Below, one piece after another: positions 55,830-64,000 of a DNA stretch of 64,000 nucleotides. The notes under the pieces were generated by a model. That model did not search any database, was not told the origin of the DNA, and saw only the letters and a program-made list of their open reading frames with translations. The first letter of the stretch is position 1. Each line of letters begins with the position of its first letter. The position numbers and the translations under genes were made by a program. Source of the DNA: Reyranella humidisoli (GTDB lineage: Bacteria; Pseudomonadota; Alphaproteobacteria; Reyranellales; Reyranellaceae); the NCBI RefSeq assembly GCF_019039055.1, contig NZ_JAHOPB010000001.1:124001-188000 (forward strand), in the 5' to 3' direction.

Positions 55830-56587
55830 CGCGTCACCATCAGCCAGATGCCCTGCGCTATGTAGACCGCGCCCAGCGCCAGGATCACGCGGCGCGTCCA
55901 ATGATAGAACTGCTTGTCGGACATGCGGTCGAGGAAACTGCGCGACAGGGTCGTGCCGACCACCGCGAAGGCGGCAGCGTAGCCCATGACCAGCCACTGT
56001 TCGAGGTCGCGGCCGGCCGGACCTTCGATCACCAGGCCGAAATAGATCACCTTGGTGAGATGGCCCAGAACCTGTGCCGCGGCCTTGGTGGCGACGTTGA
56101 CCTGCCGCGTCATGCCGGTGCGAACATAGAAGATGTCGAGCAGCGGGCCGGTCACGCCCGAGACGAGCTGGATGGCGCCGCCGATGGCGCCCGCCAGGAA
56201 CGCCTGCCCGCCGCGCTCGATGTTGGGCGCGATGCGCTGCGGCACCGCCAGCGCGATGAACGGCGTCGCTCCGACAGCCATCAGCACCAGCGCCTTGTCG
56301 GGAACGAAATCGAAGAAGGAGAAGACAACCAGCGAAGCCACGGCCCCTGCGCCGAACTGCAGCACGACGTTCCAGTTCACGTGATGGCGCCACAGCCAGG
56401 CCCGCCAGCCGTTGGCCGCGATCTGGATGACGCCGTGGAACACCATGGCGACCGGCACCGGCAGGAAGAGCAGCAGGAAGCCGATCAACAGCATCCCTCC
56501 CGCCATGCCGAAGATGCCGGAGACGAACGAGGTCACGACGGCAACGACCGCGAGTGCCGCCAGGACGGGAAGCGAGAACATCGGCAT
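55826..56587 (-). CDS. TauE/SafE family sulfite/anion exporter
   Basis: This 253-residue inner-membrane protein has about eight hydrophobic segments and the family motif VVTSFVSGIFGMAGGMLLIGFLL. The second repeat has FLAGAIGGAIQLVSGVTGPLLDIFYV. Family members move sulfite, sulfoacetate or other organic anions. It is first of a three-gene overlapping unit with the 70-residue protein and a crotonase. It is divergent from an amidase gene. Confidence 0.87.
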   Translation of the reverse strand: MPMFSLPVLAALAVVAVVTSFVSGIFGMAGGMLLIGFLLLFLPVPVAMVFHGVIQIAANGWRAWLWRHHVNWNVVLQFGAGAVASLVVFSFFDFVPDKALVLMAVGATPFIALAVPQRIAPNIERGGQAFLAGAIGGAIQLVSGVTGPLLDIFYVRTGMTRQVNVATKAAAQVLGHLTKVIYFGLVIEGPAGRDLEQWLVMGYAAAFAVVGTTLSRSFLDRMSDKQFYHWTRRVILALGAVYIAQGIWLMVTR

Positions 56588-56638
56588 CGGGCGTAGCGCA
56601 GCGTGCAGACCGTGTCGAGGATGGGCTAGTGTGCCGGC

Positions 56639-58072
56639 ATGACCGACACAGAACTTCTCTTCACTCCGGCCGTGCAGGCCGCCGCCCTCATCCGCAACAG
56701 GAAGCTTTCGCCCGTCGAATATCTCGACGCGGTCCTCAAAGCCGCCGAGCGCGCCAACCCCGTGATCAACTGCTTCCGCGAGGTCATGGTCGACCGCGCG
56801 CGACGTGACGCGAAAACGGCCGAGGAAGCCGTCACACGGGGTGAAAAACTGGGCCCCCTGCATGGCATTCCGATCAGCGTGAAGGACCTCGTCGACGTCG
56901 AGGGTGCGCCGACCCGCCACGGCTCGGCAATCTTCGAGGGCAACGGCCCGGCCGCGGCCGACGATCTGCTGGTGCAGCGCCTGCGCGCCGCCGGTGCGGT
57001 CATCTTCGCCAAGGCGACGACGCCCGAGTTCGGCGTGAAGGGACTGACCGACGGCCCGTTTGGCGTCACGCGCAATCCGTGGAATCTGCAACGCACGCCG
57101 GGCGGTTCCAGCGGCGGCGGCGCGGCGGCGGTGGCGGCCGGCCTCGGCCCCCTCTCCCTCGGCACCGACGGCGCGGGCTCGGTGCGCGGCCCCGCCTCCT
57201 GCTCGGGGCTGGTCGGCCTCAAGCCGACCCTGGGCGCCGTGCCCTACGACACCACGCGCGACGCCTACGGCAACAACATCTATGCCGGCCCGCTGGCGCG
57301 CTCCGTCACCGACGCCGCGGTCATGCATTCGGTGCTGGTCGGTCCGAGCGACAAGGACCCCTGGACCCTCTCCGGCAGCGCGCAGAAGCCGCTGTCCCCG
57401 AAGCTCGCGGGCAGCGATCTGGCCGGCGTCCGCATCGGCTACATGGAGCGCACCGCCAATCCACGCGTCGCCGCCGACGTGCGCGACAACACGCGCGCTT
57501 CGCTCGCGGCCTGGGAGGCGATGGGCGCCGAGGTCGAGGAGGTCACCGACAAGATCGACTGGATCGAATACGAGGGCCGCGTTCTCTACCAGGCGAATTT
57601 CGCCGTGTTCTGCGCGCAATACCTGCCGAAGTGGCAGAACCAGATGGACCCGGTGACACTCGCCTTCATGGAGCGCGGCGCCAAGTTCACCCTGGCGGAC
57701 TTTCGCAACGCGCAATTTGCGCGCACGACGCTGTTCCGCAAGATCCAGTCCCTGTTCGAGCGCTACGACTTCCTGGTGATGCCGACCAACGCGCGCACCG
57801 CGCTCGACGTGACGCACGACGCGGCCAACGACGAGGTGATGATCGACGGCGTGAAGTGCGGCATCACCCGGCAGGGCTGGACCTCCTACCAGTATCCTTT
57901 CAACCTGACCGGCCATCCCGCCTGCGCCTACCCGTCGGGCTTCGGCACGGACGGGCTGCCGACCTCCGTGCAGGTCGTGGGCAAGTGGGGCGCCGAGACC
58001 GACGTCCTGCGGATGGGCGCCCTGCTCGAAGCCGCCCGGCCGTGGGCGCAGCATCGGCCACCGACGCGCTGA
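56639..58072 (+). CDS. Amidase-signature family amidase
   Basis: This 477-residue amidase has the catalytic Lys in GIPISVKDLVDVEG, cis-Ser in TPGGSSGGGAAAVAAG and nucleophile in LGTDGAGSVRGPAS. In the loop SSGGGA the usual third Ser is Gly, and the nucleophile region reads GAGSVRGPAS rather than GGSIR. Both occur in aryl-acylamidase-like groups. It hydrolyses an amide, possibly aromatic. It lies 91 bases upstream of an orphan Bug receptor gene, so that receptor may import its substrate or product. Confidence 0.88.
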   Translation: MTDTELLFTPAVQAAALIRNRKLSPVEYLDAVLKAAERANPVINCFREVMVDRARRDAKTAEEAVTRGEKLGPLHGIPISVKDLVDVEGAPTRHGSAIFEGNGPAAADDLLVQRLRAAGAVIFAKATTPEFGVKGLTDGPFGVTRNPWNLQRTPGGSSGGGAAAVAAGLGPLSLGTDGAGSVRGPASCSGLVGLKPTLGAVPYDTTRDAYGNNIYAGPLARSVTDAAVMHSVLVGPSDKDPWTLSGSAQKPLSPKLAGSDLAGVRIGYMERTANPRVAADVRDNTRASLAAWEAMGAEVEEVTDKIDWIEYEGRVLYQANFAVFCAQYLPKWQNQMDPVTLAFMERGAKFTLADFRNAQFARTTLFRKIQSLFERYDFLVMPTNARTALDVTHDAANDEVMIDGVKCGITRQGWTSYQYPFNLTGHPACAYPSGFGTDGLPTSVQVVGKWGAETDVLRMGALLEAARPWAQHRPPTR

Positions 58073-58086
58073 TCGTCCGCAACGCG

Positions 58087-58117
58087 GGCCGCGCAGGCAT
58101 CGGAGCTTTGCGCGGCC
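58087..58117 (+). terminator. Hairpin after the amidase gene
   Basis: GGCCGCGCA and TGCGCGGCC form a perfect 9-bp stem with a 13-base loop, 15 bases after the amidase stop and 47 bases before the Bug receptor ATG. A T-rich TTCTTCT lies further down, but there is no immediate T-run. It may act as a weak terminator or mRNA stabiliser. Confidence 0.45.
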
Positions 58118-58163
58118 GGGGACGTTCTTCTAGGCTCCTCCCAAACATGAACAGGAGGAATCA

Positions 58164-59129
58164 ATGCGTTTGGTAGCGGTCATTGGAGCACTTGCCGGGC
58201 TTGCCTTCGGGTCGGGAACGGCTTTCGCGCAAGCTTTCGACAAGCCCATCAAGATCATGGCGCCCTATGCGCCGGGCGGGAACATCGACGTCACCGCCCG
58301 CATCATCGCCGACAAGCTGCGCGAGGTGACGGGCGTCACCGTCATCGTCGAGAACAAGGCCGGCGCCAGCGGCATGATCGGCAGCGATATCGTCGCCCGG
58401 TCGGCGCCCGACGGAACGAGCCTCCTGGTCTCGGCCAACTCGCTGGTCGCGGTGCCGGCCATCTACGGCAATGCGCCCTACGACTGGCGCACGGCCTTCA
58501 CGCCGATCACCCATATCCAGCGCGTGCCGGCCGTCCTCGTCGTGCCGCCCAGCTCGCCGATCAAGACCCTGGCCGACTTCATCGCCCTCGGTAAGGACGG
58601 CAAGTTCGCGGTGGCCGATTCCGGCGTCGGCACCACCAATCATCTCGCGATCGAGCTGATCGGCGAGGCCACCAACACCAAGTACACGCTGGTCCACTAC
58701 AAGGGATCGGGCGCCGCCATGATCGACGTGATGGCGGGCCAGGTGCCGGCCCAGGTCGACCAGCTGAACGCCGCCCTCGGCAACATCAAGTCGGGCAAGC
58801 TGCGCGCTATCGCGGTGTCGTCCGACAAGCGCGTGCCGCAGCTTCCCGACGTGCCGACCTTCAAGGAAAGCGGCGTGAAGGGTCTCGAGAACTTCACCTT
58901 CGCGACCTTCACCGGCCTGTTCGGTCCGGCCAAGATGCCGCCGGAGGTCGTGGCGAAGATCAACGAGGCGATGGTCAAGGTCCTGAAAGACCCGGCCGTC
59001 GTGCAGCGTTTCGCCGACCTCACCGCCGAGGCCTATCCGACTACGCCGCAGGAGACCGCGGCGATGTTCGACGCCGAGGACAAGATGGTCGTCCCGCTCA
59101 TCAAGAAGCTGCAGATCAAACCGGAGTAG
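58164..59129 (+). CDS. Bug-family tripartite tricarboxylate receptor, orphan
   Basis: This 321-residue receptor has a signal peptide ending near GTAFAQ. The core has FDKPIKIMAPYAPGGNIDVTARIIADKLREV, VIVENKAGASGMIGSDIVARSAPDGTSLLV and DSGVGTTNHLAIELIG. MAGQVPAQVDQLNAALGNIKSGKLRAIAV is typical. No tctAB gene is adjacent. AACAGGAGGAA directly precedes the ATG. Confidence 0.92.
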   Translation: MRLVAVIGALAGLAFGSGTAFAQAFDKPIKIMAPYAPGGNIDVTARIIADKLREVTGVTVIVENKAGASGMIGSDIVARSAPDGTSLLVSANSLVAVPAIYGNAPYDWRTAFTPITHIQRVPAVLVVPPSSPIKTLADFIALGKDGKFAVADSGVGTTNHLAIELIGEATNTKYTLVHYKGSGAAMIDVMAGQVPAQVDQLNAALGNIKSGKLRAIAVSSDKRVPQLPDVPTFKESGVKGLENFTFATFTGLFGPAKMPPEVVAKINEAMVKVLKDPAVVQRFADLTAEAYPTTPQETAAMFDAEDKMVVPLIKKLQIKPE

Positions 59130-59137
59130 CCCGTTCG

Positions 59138-59500
59138 ATGTCCTTCCTGCCGGCCGCCATCACGCCCATCGTCCTGTTGCTGATCTCGAACGTCTTCATG
59201 ACGTTCGCTTGGTACGGGCACCTGAAGTTCACCGACAAGCCGCTGTGGCTGGTGGTGGTGGCAAGCTGGGGCATCGCCTTCGCCGAATACTGTTTCGCCG
59301 TTCCGGCCAACCGGTACGGCCACGCGGTCTATTCGGCCGCCGAGCTCAAGACCATGCAGGAGGTGATCACGCTCACCGTGTTCGCCGCCTTCTCGGTGCT
59401 GTATCTCGGCGAGCGCATCACCTCGAACCACCTCGTGGGCTTCGCCCTGATCTGCGGCGGCGCCTTCTTCATCTTCAAGGGACCGCTCCCGTCCTGGTGA
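59138..59500 (+). CDS. DMT-family/DUF486 small membrane protein
   Basis: This 120-residue protein has four hydrophobic segments and the DUF486 pattern VFMTFAWYGHLKF, WLVVVASWGIAFAEYCFAVPANRYGH, SAAELKTMQEVITLTVFAAFSVLYLGE and NHLVGFALICGGAFFIFKG. The family is a single-repeat relative of EamA/SMR transporters. It lies 8 bases after the orphan Bug receptor gene, so the two are probably co-transcribed. Confidence 0.87.
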   Translation: MSFLPAAITPIVLLLISNVFMTFAWYGHLKFTDKPLWLVVVASWGIAFAEYCFAVPANRYGHAVYSAAELKTMQEVITLTVFAAFSVLYLGERITSNHLVGFALICGGAFFIFKGPLPSW

Positions 59501-59565
59501 AATCACCAGTCCGGCATGGGATGAGGCGGTCCGTCACCGCGTAGTCTGTCCAGGGGGACCCACGG

Positions 59566-61344
59566 CTGACGCAACTCCGAACCGCACGACGATTCGAACA
59601 CGGGCTGCTCGCGGTAACCCTCGCCCTCGCGGCCAGCCTGCGCCTGTGGGATCTCTCCGCTAACGGGTTCGGCAACGAATACTACGCCGCCGGCGTGCGC
59701 AGCATGCTGCAGGGCGCCGGCCTCTTGTTCTACAACGCCTTCGATCCGGCAGGGCTGGTCTCGCTCGACAAGCCGCCGCTGGCCTTCTGGATCCAAACGG
59801 TCTTCGCCGCCGCGCTGGGCTACGGCACCTGGGCGATCCATCTGCCGCAGGCGCTGGCCGGTACCGCCTCGGTGGCGGTGCTGTATTTCCTGCTGCGAAA
59901 GCCGTTCGGCCGGTCGGTGGCGCTGATCGCGGCCTTCCTGATGGCCCTGTCGCCCATCGCCGTCGCGGTCGACCGCTCCAACAACACCGATGCCTGGCTG
60001 GTCCTGTTCCTGCTGATCGCAGCCGGGCTCGCCCTCAGGGGTCGTGGCCTGTCGCTGGTCTTCGCGATGGTGGCGCTGGGCTTCGCCTTCAATGTGAAGA
60101 TGCTGGCGGCGCTCGTCTGCGGTCCCGCGCTCCTCGCCGGCTGGTGGCTCTCCAGCCCGCTCGACTGGCCGCGGCGGCTGGGCTGGATGGTCGCCGGCGG
60201 GTTCGCACTGGCCGTCGTCTCGCTGTCCTGGGCGGTCATCTTCGACCTGACACCGGAGCGGCTGCGGCCGCAGGCCGGCAGTAGCAAGAGCGGATCCATG
60301 CTCGAGCTGATCGTCGGACACAACGGGATCGAGCGCTTCGTGCGCGACCGGCGTCCACAAGCCCCCGCGACGACACAGGCGCCGCACGCCCTGGCATACG
60401 ACGCGGCGCCGGTCGGACCGCTGCGCCTCGCCACGCCGATGCTGGCGGGGCAGTTCGCCTGGGCGCTGCCCTTCGCGGTGCTGGGCACCATCCTGGCGTG
60501 GCGGAGGCGACGCGCGGCGGTTGCGCTATGGGCCGGATGGGCGCTGACCTACGGCATTGTCTACAGCGCCGCCGGCGGCATCTTCCACATCTACTATCTC
60601 GTGACGCTCGCTCCACCCCTGGCCGCCCTGGCGGCCATCGGTGGCGTGGAACTCTGGCGGCGCGGTGCGGTGCCCCTCGCCCTCGGAGTCGCCGCCACGG
60701 CGCTCTGGCAGGCCTATGTCACCGGCGGGACGCTCGGCTGGACCGCAACCTGGACCGGCTTTCCCGCCGTCGCGCTGTTCGCGGCCGCCGCGGCGGCCTG
60801 GCGCGACCGGCGGCTGACGGCGCTGATCGGTGTCGTCGCGCTGCTGCTCCTGCCCACGGCCTGGGCGCTCAGCCCGATCTTCTCGCCGGGCAACCTCATC
60901 CTGCCGTCGGCCAGTCTGCCGCGCTGGCTAGGTATGGACGACGGACGCGGCCCCATCCTATCTCGCACGCATCGCTCCCAGGGAGACGACCCGAAGCTGC
61001 TGGCGTTCCTCGAAGCCCAACGTGGCACCGCGAAGTTCCTCGCCGCGACGTCCAACGCGCTGCTGGCCTCGCCGCTGATCATCCGCAGCGGCGAGCCCGT
61101 GCTGGCCTTCGGGGGTTACCTCGGCAACGACTCCATCATGAGCCTCGACGCTTTCGCCGAACGGGTGAAGCGCGGCGAGGTGAGATACGTGCTGCTGTCG
61201 CCGAGACGCCGCCCGGCCGCTTTCGACGCCTGGGTGCGGGCACGCGGCAGGCCGGTGGACCCGGCGCTGTGGCGCTCGCTGCCAACCGAGCCACGCCGCG
61301 CGATCAGCCTCTACGACCTCGCGCCGCGACCGACCAATCGTTGA
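59566..61344 (+). CDS. Glycosyltransferase family 39 (ArnT/PMT-like) membrane protein
   Basis: A large polytopic GT39 enzyme transferring a sugar from a polyprenyl carrier. The N-terminal loop FGNEYYAAGVRSMLQ contains the catalytic acid (Glu38). SLDKPPLAFWIQ and LMALSPIAVAVDRSNNTDAWLVLFLL are family landmarks. The first ATG/GTG codons (59695) come after the catalytic loop, so they cannot be the true start. Frame and hydrophobic lead extend back to a CTG at 59566, with AGGGGG 8 bases before it and an in-frame stop at 59542. I therefore propose CTG initiation and 592 residues. A PDB-rich C-terminal periplasmic part follows the membrane core (PILSRTHRSQGDD onward). Confidence 0.82.
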   Translation: MTQLRTARRFEHGLLAVTLALAASLRLWDLSANGFGNEYYAAGVRSMLQGAGLLFYNAFDPAGLVSLDKPPLAFWIQTVFAAALGYGTWAIHLPQALAGTASVAVLYFLLRKPFGRSVALIAAFLMALSPIAVAVDRSNNTDAWLVLFLLIAAGLALRGRGLSLVFAMVALGFAFNVKMLAALVCGPALLAGWWLSSPLDWPRRLGWMVAGGFALAVVSLSWAVIFDLTPERLRPQAGSSKSGSMLELIVGHNGIERFVRDRRPQAPATTQAPHALAYDAAPVGPLRLATPMLAGQFAWALPFAVLGTILAWRRRRAAVALWAGWALTYGIVYSAAGGIFHIYYLVTLAPPLAALAAIGGVELWRRGAVPLALGVAATALWQAYVTGGTLGWTATWTGFPAVALFAAAAAAWRDRRLTALIGVVALLLLPTAWALSPIFSPGNLILPSASLPRWLGMDDGRGPILSRTHRSQGDDPKLLAFLEAQRGTAKFLAATSNALLASPLIIRSGEPVLAFGGYLGNDSIMSLDAFAERVKRGEVRYVLLSPRRRPAAFDAWVRARGRPVDPALWRSLPTEPRRAISLYDLAPRPTNR

Positions 61345-61345
61345 T

Positions 61346-62638
61346 CTATTCGGCGGGCTGGCCGGTGCCGCGCAGGATCGCCTGCCTTGTCCGCTCGCCG
61401 GCGCGGCGGTTGCGGCGCTTGATCCACCACATCAGGAAGCCGGTGACGGCGAAGATCGGGATGATCACGCCCGACACGAACACCAGGAACTTGTAAACGC
61501 CGCCCAGTCCGATGCCGTAATGCAGCGCGCGCTGCCAGGCGATGATCTTCTCGCCGGTCGACATGGCCTGCGGATCGAACACGTCGACCACGCTCTTGCG
61601 GTAGGGATCGACGATCACCGTGACGATCGGCGCGCCTTCCTCGTGGCCGGGCCGAATGAGGCCGACGCGCAGCGCCTGGTCGGGACGGACCGACAGGAAG
61701 GCGTTGAGGAAGCGCGTGCCGGGAACGCGCGCCCGGGCGAGTTCGACGGCTTCGTCGACATCCATCGGGGCGGTCCCGCGCATCGGCTCGACACGGGCCT
61801 GGAACATCGCCGCCCGCATGTCGCGACCGGGCCAGACCGTGTTCACCGCCGCCGAGATCTGCTGCGGGAAGGCGAGATAGACGCCGGTGAAGTTCACCAG
61901 CATGAAGATCGCCAGCGACCAGATGCCGACCGCGCCATGCAGCTCGCGGTTCAGGCGCAGGCCCTTGGCCTTGCGGCGCACCTGGAAGGCCGCTTTCCAT
62001 TGGCCGGGCTTCGGCCACCAGAGATAGAGGCCCGAGCAGCCCAGAACGAGCATGGCGACGCCCAGCCAGCCTACGATCTCGCGGCCGACACCACCCGGGA
62101 TGAAGATGTGGCCGTGCAGGTCGTGGAAGAAGCGTACCCAGCCGGTCATCGCCTGCTGGGTCTCGAGGACCTGCAGCGATACCGGATCGATCAGGATCTG
62201 CAGGCTGCCGGCAAACGGACTCTGCATCGGCACTCGGCCTTGCGCCGGCGCTCCCGTCGCCTGCCCGCCCTGCTGGCCCCCTTGCTGGCCTCCCCGGAAC
62301 TGCGGCCGCTCATTGGCCATGCCGGGTCGCGACAGGCGCACCGCCGCCGGTTCGCCGACCTCGATGGGCCAGCGCACCGCGATGGGAATGCGGCCGGGCT
62401 CGCTGTTCGCGGCCTTGGCCGCCTCGATCAGCTTCGCGGCCGACTGCCATTCGCCGGCGGTCTTCACCGGCGGATCGCCCTGGCCCAGCAGATGCTCGAT
62501 GTCGTGCGCATAGACCAGCACGGCGCCGGTGATGCCCATCATCACCAGCGGCAGCAGCAGGATCAGCCCGACCCAGAGATGGAGCTGCTGCAGCCAGTAG
62601 CGGAACGTGCGCCGCAGCGGCTTGGGACCCCTGGCCAT
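61346..62638 (-). CDS. PepSY-associated transmembrane protein
   Basis: This 430-residue inner-membrane protein has the PepSY-TM pattern: FRYWLQQLHLWVGLILLLPLVMMGITGAVLVYAHDIE, MTGWVRFFHDLHGHIFI, LYLWWPKPGQWKAAF and RELHGAVGIWSLAIFMLVNFTGVYLAFP. It ends with LHYGIGLGGVYKFLVFVSG. Histidines in the helices may bind haem; relatives act as ferric-siderophore reductases. A low-complexity RGGQQGGQQGGQATG insert lies in the periplasmic part. It starts 2 bases after feoB, supporting an iron role. Confidence 0.88.
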   Translation of the reverse strand: MARGPKPLRRTFRYWLQQLHLWVGLILLLPLVMMGITGAVLVYAHDIEHLLGQGDPPVKTAGEWQSAAKLIEAAKAANSEPGRIPIAVRWPIEVGEPAAVRLSRPGMANERPQFRGGQQGGQQGGQATGAPAQGRVPMQSPFAGSLQILIDPVSLQVLETQQAMTGWVRFFHDLHGHIFIPGGVGREIVGWLGVAMLVLGCSGLYLWWPKPGQWKAAFQVRRKAKGLRLNRELHGAVGIWSLAIFMLVNFTGVYLAFPQQISAAVNTVWPGRDMRAAMFQARVEPMRGTAPMDVDEAVELARARVPGTRFLNAFLSVRPDQALRVGLIRPGHEEGAPIVTVIVDPYRKSVVDVFDPQAMSTGEKIIAWQRALHYGIGLGGVYKFLVFVSGVIIPIFAVTGFLMWWIKRRNRRAGERTRQAILRGTGQPAE

Positions 62639-62640
62639 CG

Positions 62641-64000
62641 CTACCCTCCGCCGAACGCCACCGCGATCCGGTACGTGAGGAAGGCCGCCACGTACGCCAG
62701 CGCCAGCATGTAAAAGAACGTCACCCACAGCCAACGCCAGCCACCGGTCTCACGGCGGATCACGGCGAGCGTCGACGCGCACTGCGGCGCGAACACGTAC
62801 CAGGCGAGGAAGGCCAGCGCCGTGGCGAGGCTCCACTGGGAACTCAGTGCCTGGGCGATCTTGTCGGTGGCCTCCTCGCCGCCGCTGATCGCGTAGATCG
62901 TGCCCAGCGAGCCGACCGCGACCTCGCGCGCCGCCATGCCGGGGATCAGCGCGACGTTGATCTGCCAGTTGAAGCCGAGCGGCTCGGTCAGCGGCTGAAT
63001 GGCGGTGCCGATCCGGGCGGCCAGGCTGTAGTTGATCGCCGGCTCCGTCGCGCCCTCGGGCGGCTGCGGGAACGAGGCCAGCGCCCAGATCAGGATCATC
63101 ATCGACAGGATGATGGTGCCCGCGCGCTTGAGGAAGATGGTGGCGCGCGTCCACAGGCCGATGGCCAGGCTCTTCAGCTGCGGCAGCTTGTAGTCGGGCA
63201 GCTCGAGCATGAACGGCTCGCCCGGCTGGCCGCGCCAGATCAGCCGCTTGACCACGAACGACACGGCAAGCGCGCTGGCGATGCCGAGCGTGTAGAGGCC
63301 GAACATCACCAGCCCCTGCAGGCCGACGAAGCCCCAGACATCGCGGTCCGGGATGAACGCACCGATGATCAGCGTGTAGACCGGGATGCGCGCCGAGCAG
63401 GTCATCAGAGGCGCCACCAGGATGGTGGTCAGCCGGTCGCGCCGGTCGTCGATCACGCGGGTCGACATGATGCCCGGGATGGCGCAGGCGAAGGACGACA
63501 GCAGCGGGATGAAGGCGCGTCCATGCAGGCCGGCGCCGCCCATGATGCGATCCATCAGGAACGCCGCGCGCGCCATGTATCCAAGATCCTCCAGCAGGAG
63601 GATGAAGAAGAACAGGATCACGATCTGCGGCAGAAACACGATCACGCTGCCGACGCCACCGATCAGCCCGTCCTTGAGGAAGCTCTTCAGCAGATCGGGC
63701 AGCGGCAGCCGCTCGACGAGGGCAGCCAGAAAATGGAAGCCCGCCTCGATCGCATCCATGCCCGGCTGTGCCCAGGCGAAGACTGCCTGGAACATCACGA
63801 ACAGGATGCCGAGCAGGATGAGCAGGCCCCCGACCGGGTGCAGCAGCACGGCATCGGCGCGGGTCGTGAGACTGTCAGGCCGGCCCTGGCCCGTCACCAC
63901 CGCTGCCAGGATGCGGTCGGCCTCGCGCTGGGCGCTGCGCAGCGCGGCCGCGTCGGGCACGGTCCACAGGGTCCGGCTGGCGCCTTCCGCGGCGACGAGG
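62641..64000 (-). CDS. feoB: Ferrous iron transport protein B (C-terminal part, cut by window edge)
   Basis: About 453 residues of the membrane domain are visible. Gate motifs include SVIVFLPQIVILFFFILLLEDLGYMARAAFLMDRIM and FIPLLSSFACAIPGIMSTRVI, the second gate is LVAPLMTCSARIPVYTLIIG, and the late part has NVALIPGMAAREVAVGSL and FAPQCASTLAVIRRETG. These are diagnostic of FeoB, the GTP-dependent Fe(II) importer. The cytoplasmic G domain lies beyond the window. A PepSY protein gene follows 2 bases downstream. Confidence 0.93.
   Translation of the reverse strand, partial: LVAAEGASRTLWTVPDAAALRSAQREADRILAAVVTGQGRPDSLTTRADAVLLHPVGGLLILLGILFVMFQAVFAWAQPGMDAIEAGFHFLAALVERLPLPDLLKSFLKDGLIGGVGSVIVFLPQIVILFFFILLLEDLGYMARAAFLMDRIMGGAGLHGRAFIPLLSSFACAIPGIMSTRVIDDRRDRLTTILVAPLMTCSARIPVYTLIIGAFIPDRDVWGFVGLQGLVMFGLYTLGIASALAVSFVVKRLIWRGQPGEPFMLELPDYKLPQLKSLAIGLWTRATIFLKRAGTIILSMMILIWALASFPQPPEGATEPAINYSLAARIGTAIQPLTEPLGFNWQINVALIPGMAAREVAVGSLGTIYAISGGEEATDKIAQALSSQWSLATALAFLAWYVFAPQCASTLAVIRRETGGWRWLWVTFFYMLALAYVAAFLTYRIAVAFGGG

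Noticed and set aside
59695-61344. Glycosyltransferase starting at GTG 59695
   Set aside because: That start would remove the first membrane segment and the catalytic FGNEYY loop.

Overview
This is a GC-rich, densely packed chromosomal segment with Alphaproteobacterial character. The evidence is a complete urt/ure urea block, a phosphonate monoester hydrolase close to the rhizobial enzyme, a TctABC system with extra orphan Bug-type receptors, a single-chain acyl-CoA carboxylase, and palindromic intergenic repeats of the kind common in Rhizobiales and Rhodospirillales. I cannot name the genus from sequence reading alone. I see no rRNA, tRNA, CRISPR array, integrase, transposase or phage gene.

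Layout. 1-4.4 kb: a truncated FAD monooxygenase, a CaiB/BaiF CoA-transferase resembling 2-methylfumaryl-CoA isomerase, an Old Yellow Enzyme homologue, and an N-acyl-D-amino-acid deacylase. 4.5-16.3 kb (all minus strand): ureD-ureA-ureBC-ureE-ureF-(DUF3995)-ureG-ureJ-urtABCDE, in which the urease beta and alpha subunits are one polypeptide. 16.3-21 kb: greB, pcaB-pcaG-pcaH (protocatechuate branch) and a phosphonate monoester hydrolase. 21-27.4 kb: two 2-hydroxyacid dehydrogenases and an atzG-atzE-atzH set divergent from atzF (allophanate hydrolase). 27.4-36.3 kb: SDRs, an FMN alpha-hydroxy-acid oxidase, an orphan family 5 binding protein, a 1121-residue acyl-CoA carboxylase and a small flavodoxin-fold protein. 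36.4-39.4 kb: tctB-tctA-tctC. 39.5-45.8 kb: two acyl-CoA dehydrogenases, DOPA-dioxygenase-like, CinA-C and DUF423 proteins, an SDR, an enoyl-CoA hydratase and a hydroxyacyl-CoA dehydrogenase. 45.8-59.5 kb: RhlE helicase with a long GDRP-repeat tail, two orphan Bug receptors, a luciferase-like monooxygenase, transporters, crotonases, an alpha/beta hydrolase, an amidase and small proteins. 59.5-64 kb: a GT39 glycosyltransferase, a PepSY membrane protein and FeoB (cut by the window end).

How the genes fit together. The strongest theme is scavenging of ureido nitrogen. UrtABCDE imports urea, urease splits it, and AtzG/AtzE/AtzH plus AtzF would handle carboxylated ureas down to allophanate and then ammonia and CO2. 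A good sigma-54 (-24/-12) element precedes urtA, a near-perfect one precedes atzG, and a weaker candidate precedes ureD, so I infer common nitrogen (NtrC-type) control. No cyanuric acid hydrolase is present, so the natural substrate of the Atz-like set is open.

A second theme is genome architecture. Every convergent gene pair here with a spacer over 100 bp (six of six) has that spacer filled by palindromic repeat sequence. The remaining convergent pairs nearly touch or overlap.
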